Below are positions 26,852-35,576 of a stretch of 64,000 nt of DNA, piece after piece. Position numbers and translations under genes: made by a program. Within the stretch, counting starts at the first letter, position 1. Each line of letters begins with the position of its first letter. The stretch is from Synechococcus sp. PCC 7335 (GTDB lineage: Bacteria; Cyanobacteriota; Cyanobacteriia; Phormidesmidales; Phormidesmidaceae), in the NCBI RefSeq assembly GCF_000155595.1, contig NZ_DS989907.1, positions 1 through 64,000 of the forward strand, read 5' to 3'. The notes beneath the pieces were generated by a model. It searched no databases, was not told the DNA's origin, and saw nothing but the letters and a program-made list of their open reading frames with translations.

Positions 26852-27016
26852 CTACTCATCCCTGACCCTTCTTTCTAACCACTCAGATCGGCTTATGCCT
26901 ATCTTCTCGGCTATAGCAGCCAACTTATCCCAAGCTGTGTCAGTCAGCGTAACTGTTCTAGGCTTTTTAAGCTCACTCCAGTTTACAGGTTTTCCTTTTA
27001 CTCTTTTATCCGCCAT
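26852..27016 (-). CDS. 54-residue ribbon-helix-helix-like protein of the TnpB2 element
   Basis: Starts ATG at 27016: MADKRVKGKPVNWSELKKPR, then 'TVTLTDTAWDKLAAIAEKIG' and ISRSEWLERRVRDE. The TVTLTDTAWDKL strand-helix and 'ISRSEWLERR' resemble an Arc/CopG-type DNA-binding fold. It is followed 26 bp later by tnpB on the same strand. A near-perfect palindrome sits 24 bp upstream, probably its operator. It likely represses the element's own expression. Confidence 0.7.
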   Translation of the reverse strand: MADKRVKGKPVNWSELKKPRTVTLTDTAWDKLAAIAEKIGISRSEWLERRVRDE

Positions 27017-27039
27017 GACATTTACCTGACAGTTTATTA

Positions 27040-27055
27040 GAATATACGTGTATTC
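27040..27055. promoter_or_regulatory. Palindromic operator candidate for the RHH-tnpB unit
   Basis: GAATATACGTGTATTC is an inverted repeat with one mismatched pair. It lies 24 bp upstream of the RHH start, in the promoter zone. Confidence 0.5.
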
Positions 27056-27197
27056 TGAATTATAATCTTATGGATGTCAAAGATATAAATCCTTCCAATC
27101 TGGCCTACGTCGAATGTGAGAACAAAAAGACTTGCCTTCTGGCAACCAAACGCTACGGCAAAGAATTTTGAGGCAAGATTGTTCGCTACACTCACCT

Positions 27198-27245
27198 GCT
27201 ATCATCCCGACGTTCAATCAAAGATTAGGACGCGGGGCTTCTCAC
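27198..27245 (-). ncRNA. Orphan TnpB2-type right end (omega-RNA end)
   Basis: The plus strand ATCATCCCGACGTTCAATCA then AAGATTAGGACGCGGGGCTTCT closely matches the right end of the TnpB2 element at 25406-25440 (CCCGACGCTCAAGCAAAGCT...). Same orientation, but no tnpB stands before it. It is the remnant of an earlier element next to which TnpB2 now sits, or a solo guide RNA. Confidence 0.55.
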
Positions 27246-27315
27246 AAGCCTGCTAACAAGGCTGTAGCAAATGGAGCGGCCACTGACACCAATAGCACCA
27301 CTGACACCACTAGTG

Positions 27316-29844
27316 TCATTTGGCATTAGCAATCGAAAGAAGAAGTTCGCCAGGGTAATACCTACAGTGAGTCAGCGAACGATTTGTATCTACTAACCAG
27401 TTTGTATACGGTTCCGTTCCCGTTGCGTAAGACGACGCAATGGCATGTTCAGTAACGATCTTCTTGTCATAGCCCAAATACTTAACGAAAGAATCAACCG
27501 CTGTTATTGTAATGCGACCAGTCAAGGTGAGATGCATATTATGCATTATCGTTTCGCCTGCCATCGACTCAGAAACCGCCTCTGGGTCTTGAGCCGAGAA
27601 AAACAACCTAATGCCGTGAAAAGCTCCCGCAGCCGCAATGCGACTTATGAAGTCTGCAACTGAATCATATCTAACCAGATCAGAAAGTTCATCAAAATAA
27701 AAGATCGATTTATGAGCACCAAAAGCAGCTACGTGGGCAGCTACGCATGAATTCAGAACTAGGGTGGCTCTGTTTTCAGTGGACTCATTCGGTAGCGCGA
27801 AAACAAGTAGCTTAGCGTCGATTGGGAAAGACCTCACCCGCGAGAGCGCACTATTGGTTTCTATTAGACCAAGAAGCTGTTCAAGCAGGTATTCTTTTGC
27901 CTTCAGGACTTCAGGCGATTCGGAGCTGAGTTCTAAATCAATAATGAATGAGTGCAAATCTGGTAGCGTTGGCATTTGCTGAAATGCGTCTGTCCCAAAG
28001 CCTGCTGCAAAAGCATTGTCGTACCGCGCCCTTATGTTTTTATCGCTAAAAAATTTCTGTAGCGATAAATGTAATACGGTCTTTACTCTTCTACGTTGAC
28101 GCCAATCTTTGTAGACCAAAAGATTTAAAATTGCCCAATTTAAGTCATTTATGTAGAAATCAAGCCTTTGCGAGTGGTATTTACTGGGTAATGAACTAAG
28201 GTTAGGCATTTCTAGAATATTAAAAGACTCTTTGCTCATATCGATATACGCAGCCATATCGCCTAGATAGTCCGCATATTTAGAGATGGGAGTAGGACGA
28301 CAAGCTGGGGGAGCGATCGCTACAACTTTATGGCCAGAGGCTAAGAAAGACGTAAACATACCGATTGCAGCGGTGGACTTCCCCAAACGAGCTTCGCCAA
28401 AGAAGCAAATATTCTTATAGTCATGAATGTAGTCAATATGGATTGGTCCACCTCCCCCACTTGCTATTAATTCAAATCCCGTCTTATCGTTTTGATTAGT
28501 CAGCGTAAAAGGGATTAAAGCTGGCGATGTGGTTGTTCTATACGGAATGGTACGTCTATACGGCTTGTCTAGCAGGTTCTCCCATACAAATGGAAGAGTT
28601 TGAAGCCAGCAGCGCCGAGCATTCTTCCTCTCTCGGTTTGGTCCATTTGCCCAGGGGAAGCAATATGAAATTGCATTTACCACACTATCTATTTGTTCTG
28701 GGCGATCGCCATGAACTAAAACCACAGTCGCTATAGTTAATGGATTTACTACATTATGGATAGCGCTCTTAGCATCGCTATCTGGCAGCTGTTTGTTTAT
28801 AATCTTTTCCGATTTGCATTCTCGTTTTAGGCTCTCGAATATCAATTTGTCTCTCGTTCTTCCAGTGACGGGGCTTATTTGAGTAATAATCTCTACGTCT
28901 CTGACCTGTGGTATAGACAAGATTTCCCAGAGGTAGCGTTGTTGCCCTTGTATAGAAAGTTTTTTTGGTTGCTCTGCGAAAGTCAACACTCCGATATGTT
29001 CATCACGAACCTTGACCCACTCGCGTTCAGCTTGCGGAATGTTAAACTCTCCATTTTCATCCTTTAGTAAGGCAGAACTAGGATGTAGAGTAGAACTCAT
29101 TTCTGTCCAACCATTCTCATCACAGGTGAAAAACCGGGGTATCTCGGATGTTTGACCTGGATTTAATCGTTTGTAGAACCTTTCCCAAAGGCTATCTATT
29201 GAGAGCGCTTTAGTCTGGAAGCTATAGAACCTTGAAAAAAGACGTTCCCATTTCAAAAACCCCTCTAGGAAAGCAGAAACAGCGAGCTTGTAGTCTTCGT
29301 CCTTTTCAATATCGGTATCTATTTTCTTCTCTTTCGTAGATTTCCATAGCGCGGAAATTCTAGCGAACGCTGCTCTGCTCCAGTTCGCTTCACTGACTTC
29401 AGCAGTATCAATGTTTATAGTATGCTCCGCATAGATAGTAAGACGTTTTATCTGACGCATCCCTTGTTGAGTCAGTTCACTTAAGCGCTTCTTTTCCGAG
29501 CATAGGAAGGCCTGCAAAGGTATATGGTCACAGTTTTTGATTAGCCTACTTAGATACTGCTGTTGATTGTTATCGTTCGCAAATGACTCCAAATGAAAGG
29601 TTATTGTACCTTCTATTTGCGTAAGTACATGATTTAAATCAGTGACAGCTTGCTGCAATTGATAGTCGGTCAAATCAAGCCCTAGCCCTTCGCAGCTAAA
29701 GCCGAACACAAACCGAAAATTTCTACCCCTCTGTAACAACGCGCAGCCAACGCTACGATCTTCCAATGAGAAATCGATGAAACGCTCCAGAGCAAATTCA
29801 TCTTTGATCGACTTATTGGCGTTAAGCCTGTCACCAAAAAACAT
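27316..29844 (-). CDS. VirB4/TrbE-like conjugative ATPase
   Basis: 842 residues. Walker A 'CFFGEARLGKSTAAIGMF' near 478-495 and Walker B 'SIFYFDELSDLV' near 714-725, with 'LFFSAQDPEAV' after it, fit the C-terminal ATPase domain of VirB4/TraC proteins. The large N-terminal region is the membrane-side domain of that family. VirB4 powers assembly and transfer in type IV secretion. It stands apart from the other transfer genes at 55-64 kb. Confidence 0.75.
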   Translation of the reverse strand: MFFGDRLNANKSIKDEFALERFIDFSLEDRSVGCALLQRGRNFRFVFGFSCEGLGLDLTDYQLQQAVTDLNHVLTQIEGTITFHLESFANDNNQQQYLSRLIKNCDHIPLQAFLCSEKKRLSELTQQGMRQIKRLTIYAEHTINIDTAEVSEANWSRAAFARISALWKSTKEKKIDTDIEKDEDYKLAVSAFLEGFLKWERLFSRFYSFQTKALSIDSLWERFYKRLNPGQTSEIPRFFTCDENGWTEMSSTLHPSSALLKDENGEFNIPQAEREWVKVRDEHIGVLTFAEQPKKLSIQGQQRYLWEILSIPQVRDVEIITQISPVTGRTRDKLIFESLKRECKSEKIINKQLPDSDAKSAIHNVVNPLTIATVVLVHGDRPEQIDSVVNAISYCFPWANGPNRERKNARRCWLQTLPFVWENLLDKPYRRTIPYRTTTSPALIPFTLTNQNDKTGFELIASGGGGPIHIDYIHDYKNICFFGEARLGKSTAAIGMFTSFLASGHKVVAIAPPACRPTPISKYADYLGDMAAYIDMSKESFNILEMPNLSSLPSKYHSQRLDFYINDLNWAILNLLVYKDWRQRRRVKTVLHLSLQKFFSDKNIRARYDNAFAAGFGTDAFQQMPTLPDLHSFIIDLELSSESPEVLKAKEYLLEQLLGLIETNSALSRVRSFPIDAKLLVFALPNESTENRATLVLNSCVAAHVAAFGAHKSIFYFDELSDLVRYDSVADFISRIAAAGAFHGIRLFFSAQDPEAVSESMAGETIMHNMHLTLTGRITITAVDSFVKYLGYDKKIVTEHAIASSYATGTEPYTNWLVDTNRSLTHCRYYPGELLLSIANAK

Positions 29845-29998
29845 TAAGGTACGTTCCTATAACGATGTTTGAACGAGCCATCACTTCTTGCAAACTTAGG
29901 ACTAGCGTACAGCTCCATGCATTCACAGTGAGCATAGGGAGAGTCCGTGCGATCGAGAGAGTTGGAAGAATCCGTTTATGAAAGGCTTGTTTCCCTAC

Positions 29999-30820
29999 TT
30001 AGAAAATTTCGATGTCTGAAGCAACGATACCGCCTCGACTTCCGGTAAGTGTTGCAATAACAAATACGCCCCCTGGACCTGCGCCATTGGAATCATATAG
30101 AACCTGGTTGGTTGCTGGATTAAAACCAAACAACTGACGATCTATCTCAGCTGCACTTCCCAGAAAGAATTGACCGGATGGCAATTGGCCTAACGAATAA
30201 CTAGAAGGATGACCTGGCAGAAACCAACTACCTCGAATCATGATCTGATCAACCCCAGACTTAAAGCCTTCGATGCGATCGCTCCCCTCACTTTTATCCA
30301 AATAAGCATATTGATCGGAGCCGGACCCACCAATCATAAAGTCCGGGCCGCGTCCTCCATACAGAAAATCGTTTCCGCCTTTTCCAAGAAGCTTATCGTT
30401 TCCATCAGAACCAGCAAGTTCGTTGGGGCGAAAGTCGCCGATTAGTTCATCGGCTTTGTAAGTGCCAATAACATTTTCTATAGAGTATATTTTTTCTCGG
30501 TTGTAGCAAGGATCGATAGCTTCTTGCTTAGAGAGATTGGCATATACGCCTCGGCTGAATGAGTCAGATAGCATTCCCGCAATATCAAAGGCAATAGTAT
30601 CGTTGCCCTTGCCACCATAGATAACATCTGTTCCTTCAACACCCAGAATGAAGTCGTCCCCAGCGTTGCCTTTGATAACATTATTATTTTCATCTCCAAT
30701 GATGGTATCATTCCCGTAACCGCCAACAAAGGGCGGTTCTGCAACAAACTTCGACGGCGCTGGGAAGAGGTCTGGAGAGAGATCTTCGAGTTGGAACTGA
30801 TTCTTAATTGGTGAAACCAT
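29999..30820 (-). CDS. RTX-repeat secreted protein
   Basis: The ATG at 30820 (MVSPIKNQF) is chosen because the paralogue at 31564 starts the same way; a longer frame reaches 30895. 273 residues. Calcium-binding nonapeptide-like repeats occur near 'GGYGNDTIIGDENNNVIKGN', 'GGKGNDTIAF', 'GSDGNDKLLGKGGNDFLYGG'. The C-terminal domain 'NPATNQVLYDSNG' ends in the 'IVASDIEIF' tail typical of type I secretion substrates. No catalytic domain is visible. The two paralogues flank one membrane-protein gene. Confidence 0.8.
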   Translation of the reverse strand: MVSPIKNQFQLEDLSPDLFPAPSKFVAEPPFVGGYGNDTIIGDENNNVIKGNAGDDFILGVEGTDVIYGGKGNDTIAFDIAGMLSDSFSRGVYANLSKQEAIDPCYNREKIYSIENVIGTYKADELIGDFRPNELAGSDGNDKLLGKGGNDFLYGGRGPDFMIGGSGSDQYAYLDKSEGSDRIEGFKSGVDQIMIRGSWFLPGHPSSYSLGQLPSGQFFLGSAAEIDRQLFGFNPATNQVLYDSNGAGPGGVFVIATLTGSRGGIVASDIEIF

Positions 30821-30975
30821 AGGGAAAACCTGTAAATTTGCGATCAAAACTTTAACCGTTAGATTAGCCAGTTCGTAGATCCCACAGCAGTGCATGGTTC
30901 CTAGCCAAATCTATTAATGCGTCCAAAGGAGTAGACTGCTTATCCACTTCTTCGTTTCCCGACTTAGTTATGAAA

Positions 30976-31416
30976 CTAGGCATCTGGTGAACGAGAAAGG
31001 AATTGAACAGATTTCAAAAGAACAAAAATTAATGCTGAGACAACAAATATGATTAATAGGAGCTGTGTTAGGTCTTTATTTACACACTCGAATGACGAAA
31101 ATGCTGCACCTCCAAATATAACTGCTACTGTATATGGCATAGCTATCGGATTAGGGGGACGCAATAGATTGTTTAGACGAAAGTGTCCTAGCGGAACTAG
31201 TTGTAAGGTATAGACTAAGAAAGATATGGCAAAAATACTACTGTAGGCAATCTTAGTGCCTATAGGTACGCAAAGGTTATCAGCGAATACCATACTTCCG
31301 TATGATAAGCCAATAGAAAGACAGACCAAGAAGTAAAGAACAGTGTATCTATACTTCTGTACTGGAAGGAATAATTGTTTGGTCAACACTTTGATTCTGG
31401 CAAACGTATTGTTCAT
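30976..31416 (-). CDS. Four-helix membrane protein
   Basis: 146 residues, about four membrane helices (near 25-43, 56-77, 92-107 and 118-137). It lies between the two RTX genes. No family recognised. Confidence 0.55.
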   Translation of the reverse strand: MNNTFARIKVLTKQLFLPVQKYRYTVLYFLVCLSIGLSYGSMVFADNLCVPIGTKIAYSSIFAISFLVYTLQLVPLGHFRLNNLLRPPNPIAMPYTVAVIFGGAAFSSFECVNKDLTQLLLIIFVVSALIFVLLKSVQFLSRSPDA

Positions 31417-31563
31417 TAAGAATTTCTAACGTCTCCGACTAAAAGAAATATTCTAAGGCCCGCAACAAATCAACGAACCTACAAGCATTAGCCATTTCAT
31501 TAGCCAATATTCGCACGCAAAACCCTAAATTCTGAAAGGTCTAGCTCTCAAGCGAAATTAAAG

Positions 31564-32394
31564 TTACTCGTAAATTACGATATCTGATGCGACTATTCCT
31601 GAGCGAATTCCGGTTAATGTTGCTAAGAACGTAACACCCCCTGGCCTTGCGCCATTGGAATCATACAAAACCTGATTGGTTGCCGGATTATAGCCAAACA
31701 ACTGACGGTCGTTAGTTGCAGAGCTCCCTAAGAAAAACTGTTGTTGCTCAAGCTCACCTACAGGATAGCCAGCAGGGTTATCCTCTAGAAGAAACGAACT
31801 ACCCCGAATGAGGATTTGATCAACCCCTGACTGGAATCCTTCAATGCGATCACCCCCTTCATCTTTATCCAGATATAAGAAGGCATCTGAGTTGCGACCT
31901 CCAACCTTAAAATCTTTACCCAATCCCCCGTATAGAAGGTTGTCTCCAGCAATTCCCAACAGCTTGTCGTCGCCATCAGCACCTGCAATGTCGTTATCGT
32001 CGTGATTTCCTATAATTTCGTCGTTTCGATAAGTTCCCCAGACGTGCTCGATGCTACTAAGTTCATCTCTATCTCTGAAGAAATCTAAAGCAAACCCCCG
32101 CTGAAGATTGACGATGACACCCTTTGACGATCCAGGGCCTCCACCAATCCATCCAGAGGGAAAGTACTCAACTAAATCGCTGCCTCGCCCACCTCGAATA
32201 ATATCGCTTCCTTCTCTTCCTATGAAAATATCGTCGCCACTCTTCCCTTCCATAAGGTTATCTTTGTCATTGCCAACGAGCACGTCATTGCCTTCGCCAC
32301 CTATAAAAGGAGTCTTTTCAATGTACCGATGTTGGCGGGTCGGATCATACTCGTATTCATTTATTTGAAGCTCGTATCTGATAGGAGAAGTCAT
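31564..32394 (-). CDS. RTX-repeat secreted protein, paralogue
   Basis: 276 residues from ATG 32394 (MTSPIRYEL). Same layout as its neighbour: repeats 'GGEGNDVLVGNDKDNLMEGK', GGRGSDLVEY, GADGDDKLLGIAGDNLLYGG, then 'QLFGYNPATNQVLYDSNGAR' and the tail 'GIVASDIVIYE'. The two clearly arose by duplication. Likely exported by a type I system encoded elsewhere. Confidence 0.8.
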   Translation of the reverse strand: MTSPIRYELQINEYEYDPTRQHRYIEKTPFIGGEGNDVLVGNDKDNLMEGKSGDDIFIGREGSDIIRGGRGSDLVEYFPSGWIGGGPGSSKGVIVNLQRGFALDFFRDRDELSSIEHVWGTYRNDEIIGNHDDNDIAGADGDDKLLGIAGDNLLYGGLGKDFKVGGRNSDAFLYLDKDEGGDRIEGFQSGVDQILIRGSSFLLEDNPAGYPVGELEQQQFFLGSSATNDRQLFGYNPATNQVLYDSNGARPGGVTFLATLTGIRSGIVASDIVIYE

Positions 32395-32784
32395 GACATT
32401 AAGGTGCTTCCAACAGACACAAGCTAGTCTATTTATAGTCAAAAGCCATATAGTTGGAAATTGCACAAATTTTCATTGGAGAAGCTAAATTCGTACATAT
32501 TTCACTGAGCTTGGTGTAAAAATGAACTGTTAAACAGTAATGTTTGATAGGAAAAAGGTTTTGAAGTGCATATTTCATAGGAAGTTGCGTAATTTCCAAC
32601 AAAAAGTTGTCAATTGAAACTCTCAATGTTTTATAAAATTTAACAATTTTAGATTTTGTGCCATATTGGAGACGTTTTGTTGCGTTGTACCTATCAGCGT
32701 TTGTCTCTCGAAGGACAAGTAGCAATATCAGTTCCTAGTGCTTTGCCTTCATCAAATTTCAAGAGAGTCTGAGAGAAAGACGTG
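32395..32784. other. AT-rich gap upstream of the RTX gene
   Basis: About 390 bp, strongly AT-rich, probably the promoter region of the RTX gene. A reverse-strand open frame (32429-32725) lacks convincing coding character. Nothing else is seen. Confidence 0.4.
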
Positions 32785-32901
32785 AAACCCGGTGCTTCAG
32801 CATGGGGAGGGATAGCAGATCTCTCAGGTGAGTATTAGCAAACATCCAGTATTCACAGGCGCTTAGCCTATTCCTCACAAACTAAAGGCTATAATGTGAG
32901 T

Positions 32902-34032
32902 ATGATTCAACGAGCTTACAAATACCGTTTTTACCCGACTCCTGAGCAAGAAAGTTTGCTACGGCGGACTTTGGGCTGTGCGCGTCTGGTTTACAACAAA
33001 GCATTAGCCGCCAGGACTGACGCTTGGTATGAAAGGCAAGAGCGCGTTGGGTATAAAGAAACATCGTCAATGCTTACTAGGTGGAAGAAAGCGTCTGGGC
33101 TTTCTTTCTTGAATGAAGTTAGCTGTGTGCCATTGCAACAAGGACTAAGACATCTGCAATCAGCATTTGCCAATTTCTGGGCGGGGCGGACCAGTTACCC
33201 AAACTTCAAAAAGAAGCGGAATGGCGGTAGCGCAGAGTTTACTAAATCGGCTTTTAAGTGGCGTGATGGTAGCTTGTATTTGGCCAAGTGCAAAGAACCG
33301 TTGGCTATTCGTTGGAGTCGGTTGTTGCCGAAGGGCGCTGAGCCGTCCACCGTCACGGTGAAGCTTTCGCCTGATGGCAGATGGACAGTTTCTTTGCTGG
33401 TTGAAGTGGATGTTAAGCCATTGCCACCTATTAAAAAGCAAGTTGGGATTGACCTTGGCATTAGCTCGTTGCTGACGCTCAGTGATGGCGAGAAGGTGGC
33501 AAACTCGAAAGGGTTCAAGGCTAAGTATCGCAAGTTGCGTAACGCTCAAAAGGCGCTTAGCCGCAAGCAGAAAGGTTCTAGCAATCGGCACAAAGCAAGA
33601 CTGCGCGTCGCGCGAGTACACGCTGAGATTGCCGATGCTAGGAAAGATATGCTTCACAAGCTGACGACTCGATTGGTGCAAGAAAACCAATTGATTGCTG
33701 TCGAAGACTTGGCTGTGAAGAATATGGTGAAAAACCACAAACTCGCTCAGGCAATCAGTGATGCTAGCTGGGGTGAGTTGGTGCGGCAGCTCGAATATAA
33801 GTGCGACTGGTATGGGCGAAAACTGGTCAAGATTGACCGTTGGTTCCCCAGCTCTAAGCGCTGCCATTCGTGCGGCTACACCGTCAACAAGTTGCCGTTG
33901 AAGATTCGTGAGTGGACGTGTTCTAGCTGCCATATGCATCACGATAGAGATCTCAATGCTGCAAAAAATGTCTTAGCCGCTGGTCTAGCGGTGGTAGTCT
34001 GCGGAGCGAGTGTAAGACCCAACAGAGCCTAG
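32902..34032 (+). CDS. tnpB: TnpB RNA-guided nuclease
   Basis: 376 residues from ATG 32902 (a GTG lies two codons earlier). Canonical layout: 'QVGIDLGISSLLTLS' with Asp near 184, 'LIAVEDLAVKNM' with Glu near 268, zinc ribbon CHSCGY...CSSC, and DRDLNAAKN with Asp near 349. All catalytic residues are present, so it is likely functional. Normal size for compact TnpB. Confidence 0.92.
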   Translation: MIQRAYKYRFYPTPEQESLLRRTLGCARLVYNKALAARTDAWYERQERVGYKETSSMLTRWKKASGLSFLNEVSCVPLQQGLRHLQSAFANFWAGRTSYPNFKKKRNGGSAEFTKSAFKWRDGSLYLAKCKEPLAIRWSRLLPKGAEPSTVTVKLSPDGRWTVSLLVEVDVKPLPPIKKQVGIDLGISSLLTLSDGEKVANSKGFKAKYRKLRNAQKALSRKQKGSSNRHKARLRVARVHAEIADARKDMLHKLTTRLVQENQLIAVEDLAVKNMVKNHKLAQAISDASWGELVRQLEYKCDWYGRKLVKIDRWFPSSKRCHSCGYTVNKLPLKIREWTCSSCHMHHDRDLNAAKNVLAAGLAVVVCGASVRPNRA

Positions 34033-34069
34033 CTCTATGCGGCAACTGCGATGAAACAGAAACCCCTAT

Positions 34070-34115
34070 GCGTAAGTCAGGGAATCCCCGCTCATTCAGG
34101 ACGGGGGGTAGTCAA
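34070..34115 (+). ncRNA. Right end and omega-RNA 3' hairpin
   Basis: GTCAGGGAATCCCCGCTCAT then TCAGGACGGGGGGTAGTCAA. The CCCCG/CGGGG stem followed by GTCAA is the standard right-end form. The guide would begin at 34116. Confidence 0.6.
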
Positions 34116-34372
34116 AAGACCACTCTATACTTTTTAAGTGCAACGTAGATTTTTCGGGTTGGCTCAAGAATGTAGCAAGCAGCTAAATTTATGGGCAGGT
34201 TACCGTTTTCCCATGAGCTAATCTGTTTTTCAATCGACTGGTGGTAGCCCTCTTTGAACGTGAGGCCGTGCGTTTTGATGGGTAGGGCCTCTAGAATTCT
34301 ATATTTCTCATTCAAGTACCACTTGATCGCCGTGTTGATTCTGTTTTTTAGCAGCTCTTCTTTGGTATTCAT
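34112..34372 (-). CDS. Small protein whose 3' end is cut by the TnpB3 element
   Basis: 86 residues. 'LPINLAACYILEPTRKIYVA' is near the C-terminus, and the last codons and stop come from the element's right end. The original C-terminus is therefore replaced. Helical, no family recognised. Confidence 0.45.
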   Translation of the reverse strand: MNTKEELLKNRINTAIKWYLNEKYRILEALPIKTHGLTFKEGYHQSIEKQISSWENGNLPINLAACYILEPTRKIYVALKKYRVVF

Positions 34373-34401
34373 CTTGGTGAAGGACTAGTAGATGATTTGA
34401 C

Positions 34402-34878
34402 TTACTCGTCTAGCAAAGAACCTAGGTGAATATTAAGCCTAGTGATTTGTGTTTGAGTTTCTTCTGTTCCTAACTGCAATGTCTTGAGGCTAGATTCTAT
34501 ACTTGAGAGCTTATTCCTCAACCTATCTTGGGCATCACGACTCAAGCGTAACTGCGAAGCCAACTCAAGCCGTAATGATGATAGTTCTTGAATTACTCTA
34601 TTTATTTGCATCTCTGAACTACTTGGCTTTTGACTATCTTCTATTAGACGAGCAGTAGCGTATGTGATAGCACTTGCAAAAAAAATAAATAAAACCCAGA
34701 CCCAAGAGATCTGTCCTATTAGAAACCAGGTAAGAAATAGTGTTGAGCAGGCGGCAATGGCTGCAACCACGATAGCGTAAAGACGATAGCTGGAACTGTA
34801 CGTTGTTTTACAAGGCATACGCATTTGAGCGTCATTTAGCACACTTACTAAGGCAAGAGCATCAGAGCACCTCACCAA
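34402..34878 (-). CDS. Membrane-anchored coiled-coil protein
   Basis: 158 residues (a shorter start at 34824 is possible). Two membrane helices near 32-52 and 56-76, then a long C-terminal coiled coil (QINRVIQELSSLRLELASQL and SSIESSLKTLQLG). No family recognised. Confidence 0.5.
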   Translation of the reverse strand: MVRCSDALALVSVLNDAQMRMPCKTTYSSSYRLYAIVVAAIAACSTLFLTWFLIGQISWVWVLFIFFASAITYATARLIEDSQKPSSSEMQINRVIQELSSLRLELASQLRLSRDAQDRLRNKLSSIESSLKTLQLGTEETQTQITRLNIHLGSLLDE

Positions 34879-35036
34879 CTTCAGGCGAACGTAGTTATCA
34901 GTCGCTACCTTCCTTATAGCGCTACCACAGCTATGATGTCAACTATTAAGCTATCAATAAAGGAGTTAATAAAACGCTTAGACGTGCCTTCTAAAGGTAT
35001 CTTTGCAATGGCGAATTAATTCACCGATTAGGCTTC

Positions 35037-35570
35037 ATGGGCTTTCAGTCGATTTCAATCAGTTATATATATGCAGAATCAATTTATTGGGATAGGTATG
35101 AGACTGCTCGTAACGCAACTGGGTGGACAAAAGCTGGGATGCTTATGCATTTAGCTCATAGATTTGTTGAAGATCACCTAAGTTACTATCAACAAGCGGC
35201 TGAATACGATGCTATATCTAGAGGATTTGAGCAGCATCAAGGTGAACACTACCAGCTTCTACGTGACTGGCAGTCCCTGCCGGCCTATAAAGCAGAAAGG
35301 TTGCAGTTCGCTCCTTCCCCATTACAGCAAATGCCTGATCCTGATGTAAGTTTGGAGCGGATGTCTTTTACGCGCTTTAAATGTAGCGCCAGAGATTCAG
35401 CCGTTCTTCATCTTGCCATGATTATTGAACGTACCAATATCCAGATCTTGATGACCAAGATCATGCGCTGGTATTTCATGCACTATTGGGATAGTAAATT
35501 TCTCTATCAGCTAGAATCCGACGAGCAATTAACTTTAAGTCCTACAGTTCTACCACAGGTAGAACCTTAG
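35037..35570 (+). CDS. Hypothetical protein
   Basis: 177 residues, rich in Tyr, His and Gln, soluble. It ends 6 bp from the end of rep, convergent with it. No motif recognised. Confidence 0.5.
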   Translation: MGFQSISISYIYAESIYWDRYETARNATGWTKAGMLMHLAHRFVEDHLSYYQQAAEYDAISRGFEQHQGEHYQLLRDWQSLPAYKAERLQFAPSPLQQMPDPDVSLERMSFTRFKCSARDSAVLHLAMIIERTNIQILMTKIMRWYFMHYWDSKFLYQLESDEQLTLSPTVLPQVEP

Positions 35571-35576
35571 GTTGAG

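Larger units (their letters stand above)
25405..27060 (-). mobile_element. TnpB2 element with RHH regulator, no tnpA
   Basis: Contains an RHH-type small gene and tnpB in tandem, and a right-end hairpin (25410-25436: CCCGACGCTC...GAGCGCGGG on the plus strand). The left limit is not certain; I set it just past the palindromic operator. No Y1 or serine transposase is present, so it depends on another element to move. Confidence 0.6.
32785..34115 (+). mobile_element. IS1341-type element with TnpB only
   Basis: A single tnpB, a left-end hairpin near 32788-32812 (CCCGGTGCT-tc-AGCATGGGG), and a right end GGAATCCCCG...CGGGGGGTAGTCAA closing at 34115. No transposase. The right end lies in the 3' end of a small reverse-strand gene. 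Confidence 0.7.

Noticed and set aside
33160-33942. 260-residue reverse-strand frame opposite tnpB
   Set aside because: Shadow of the well-supported tnpB on the plus strand.
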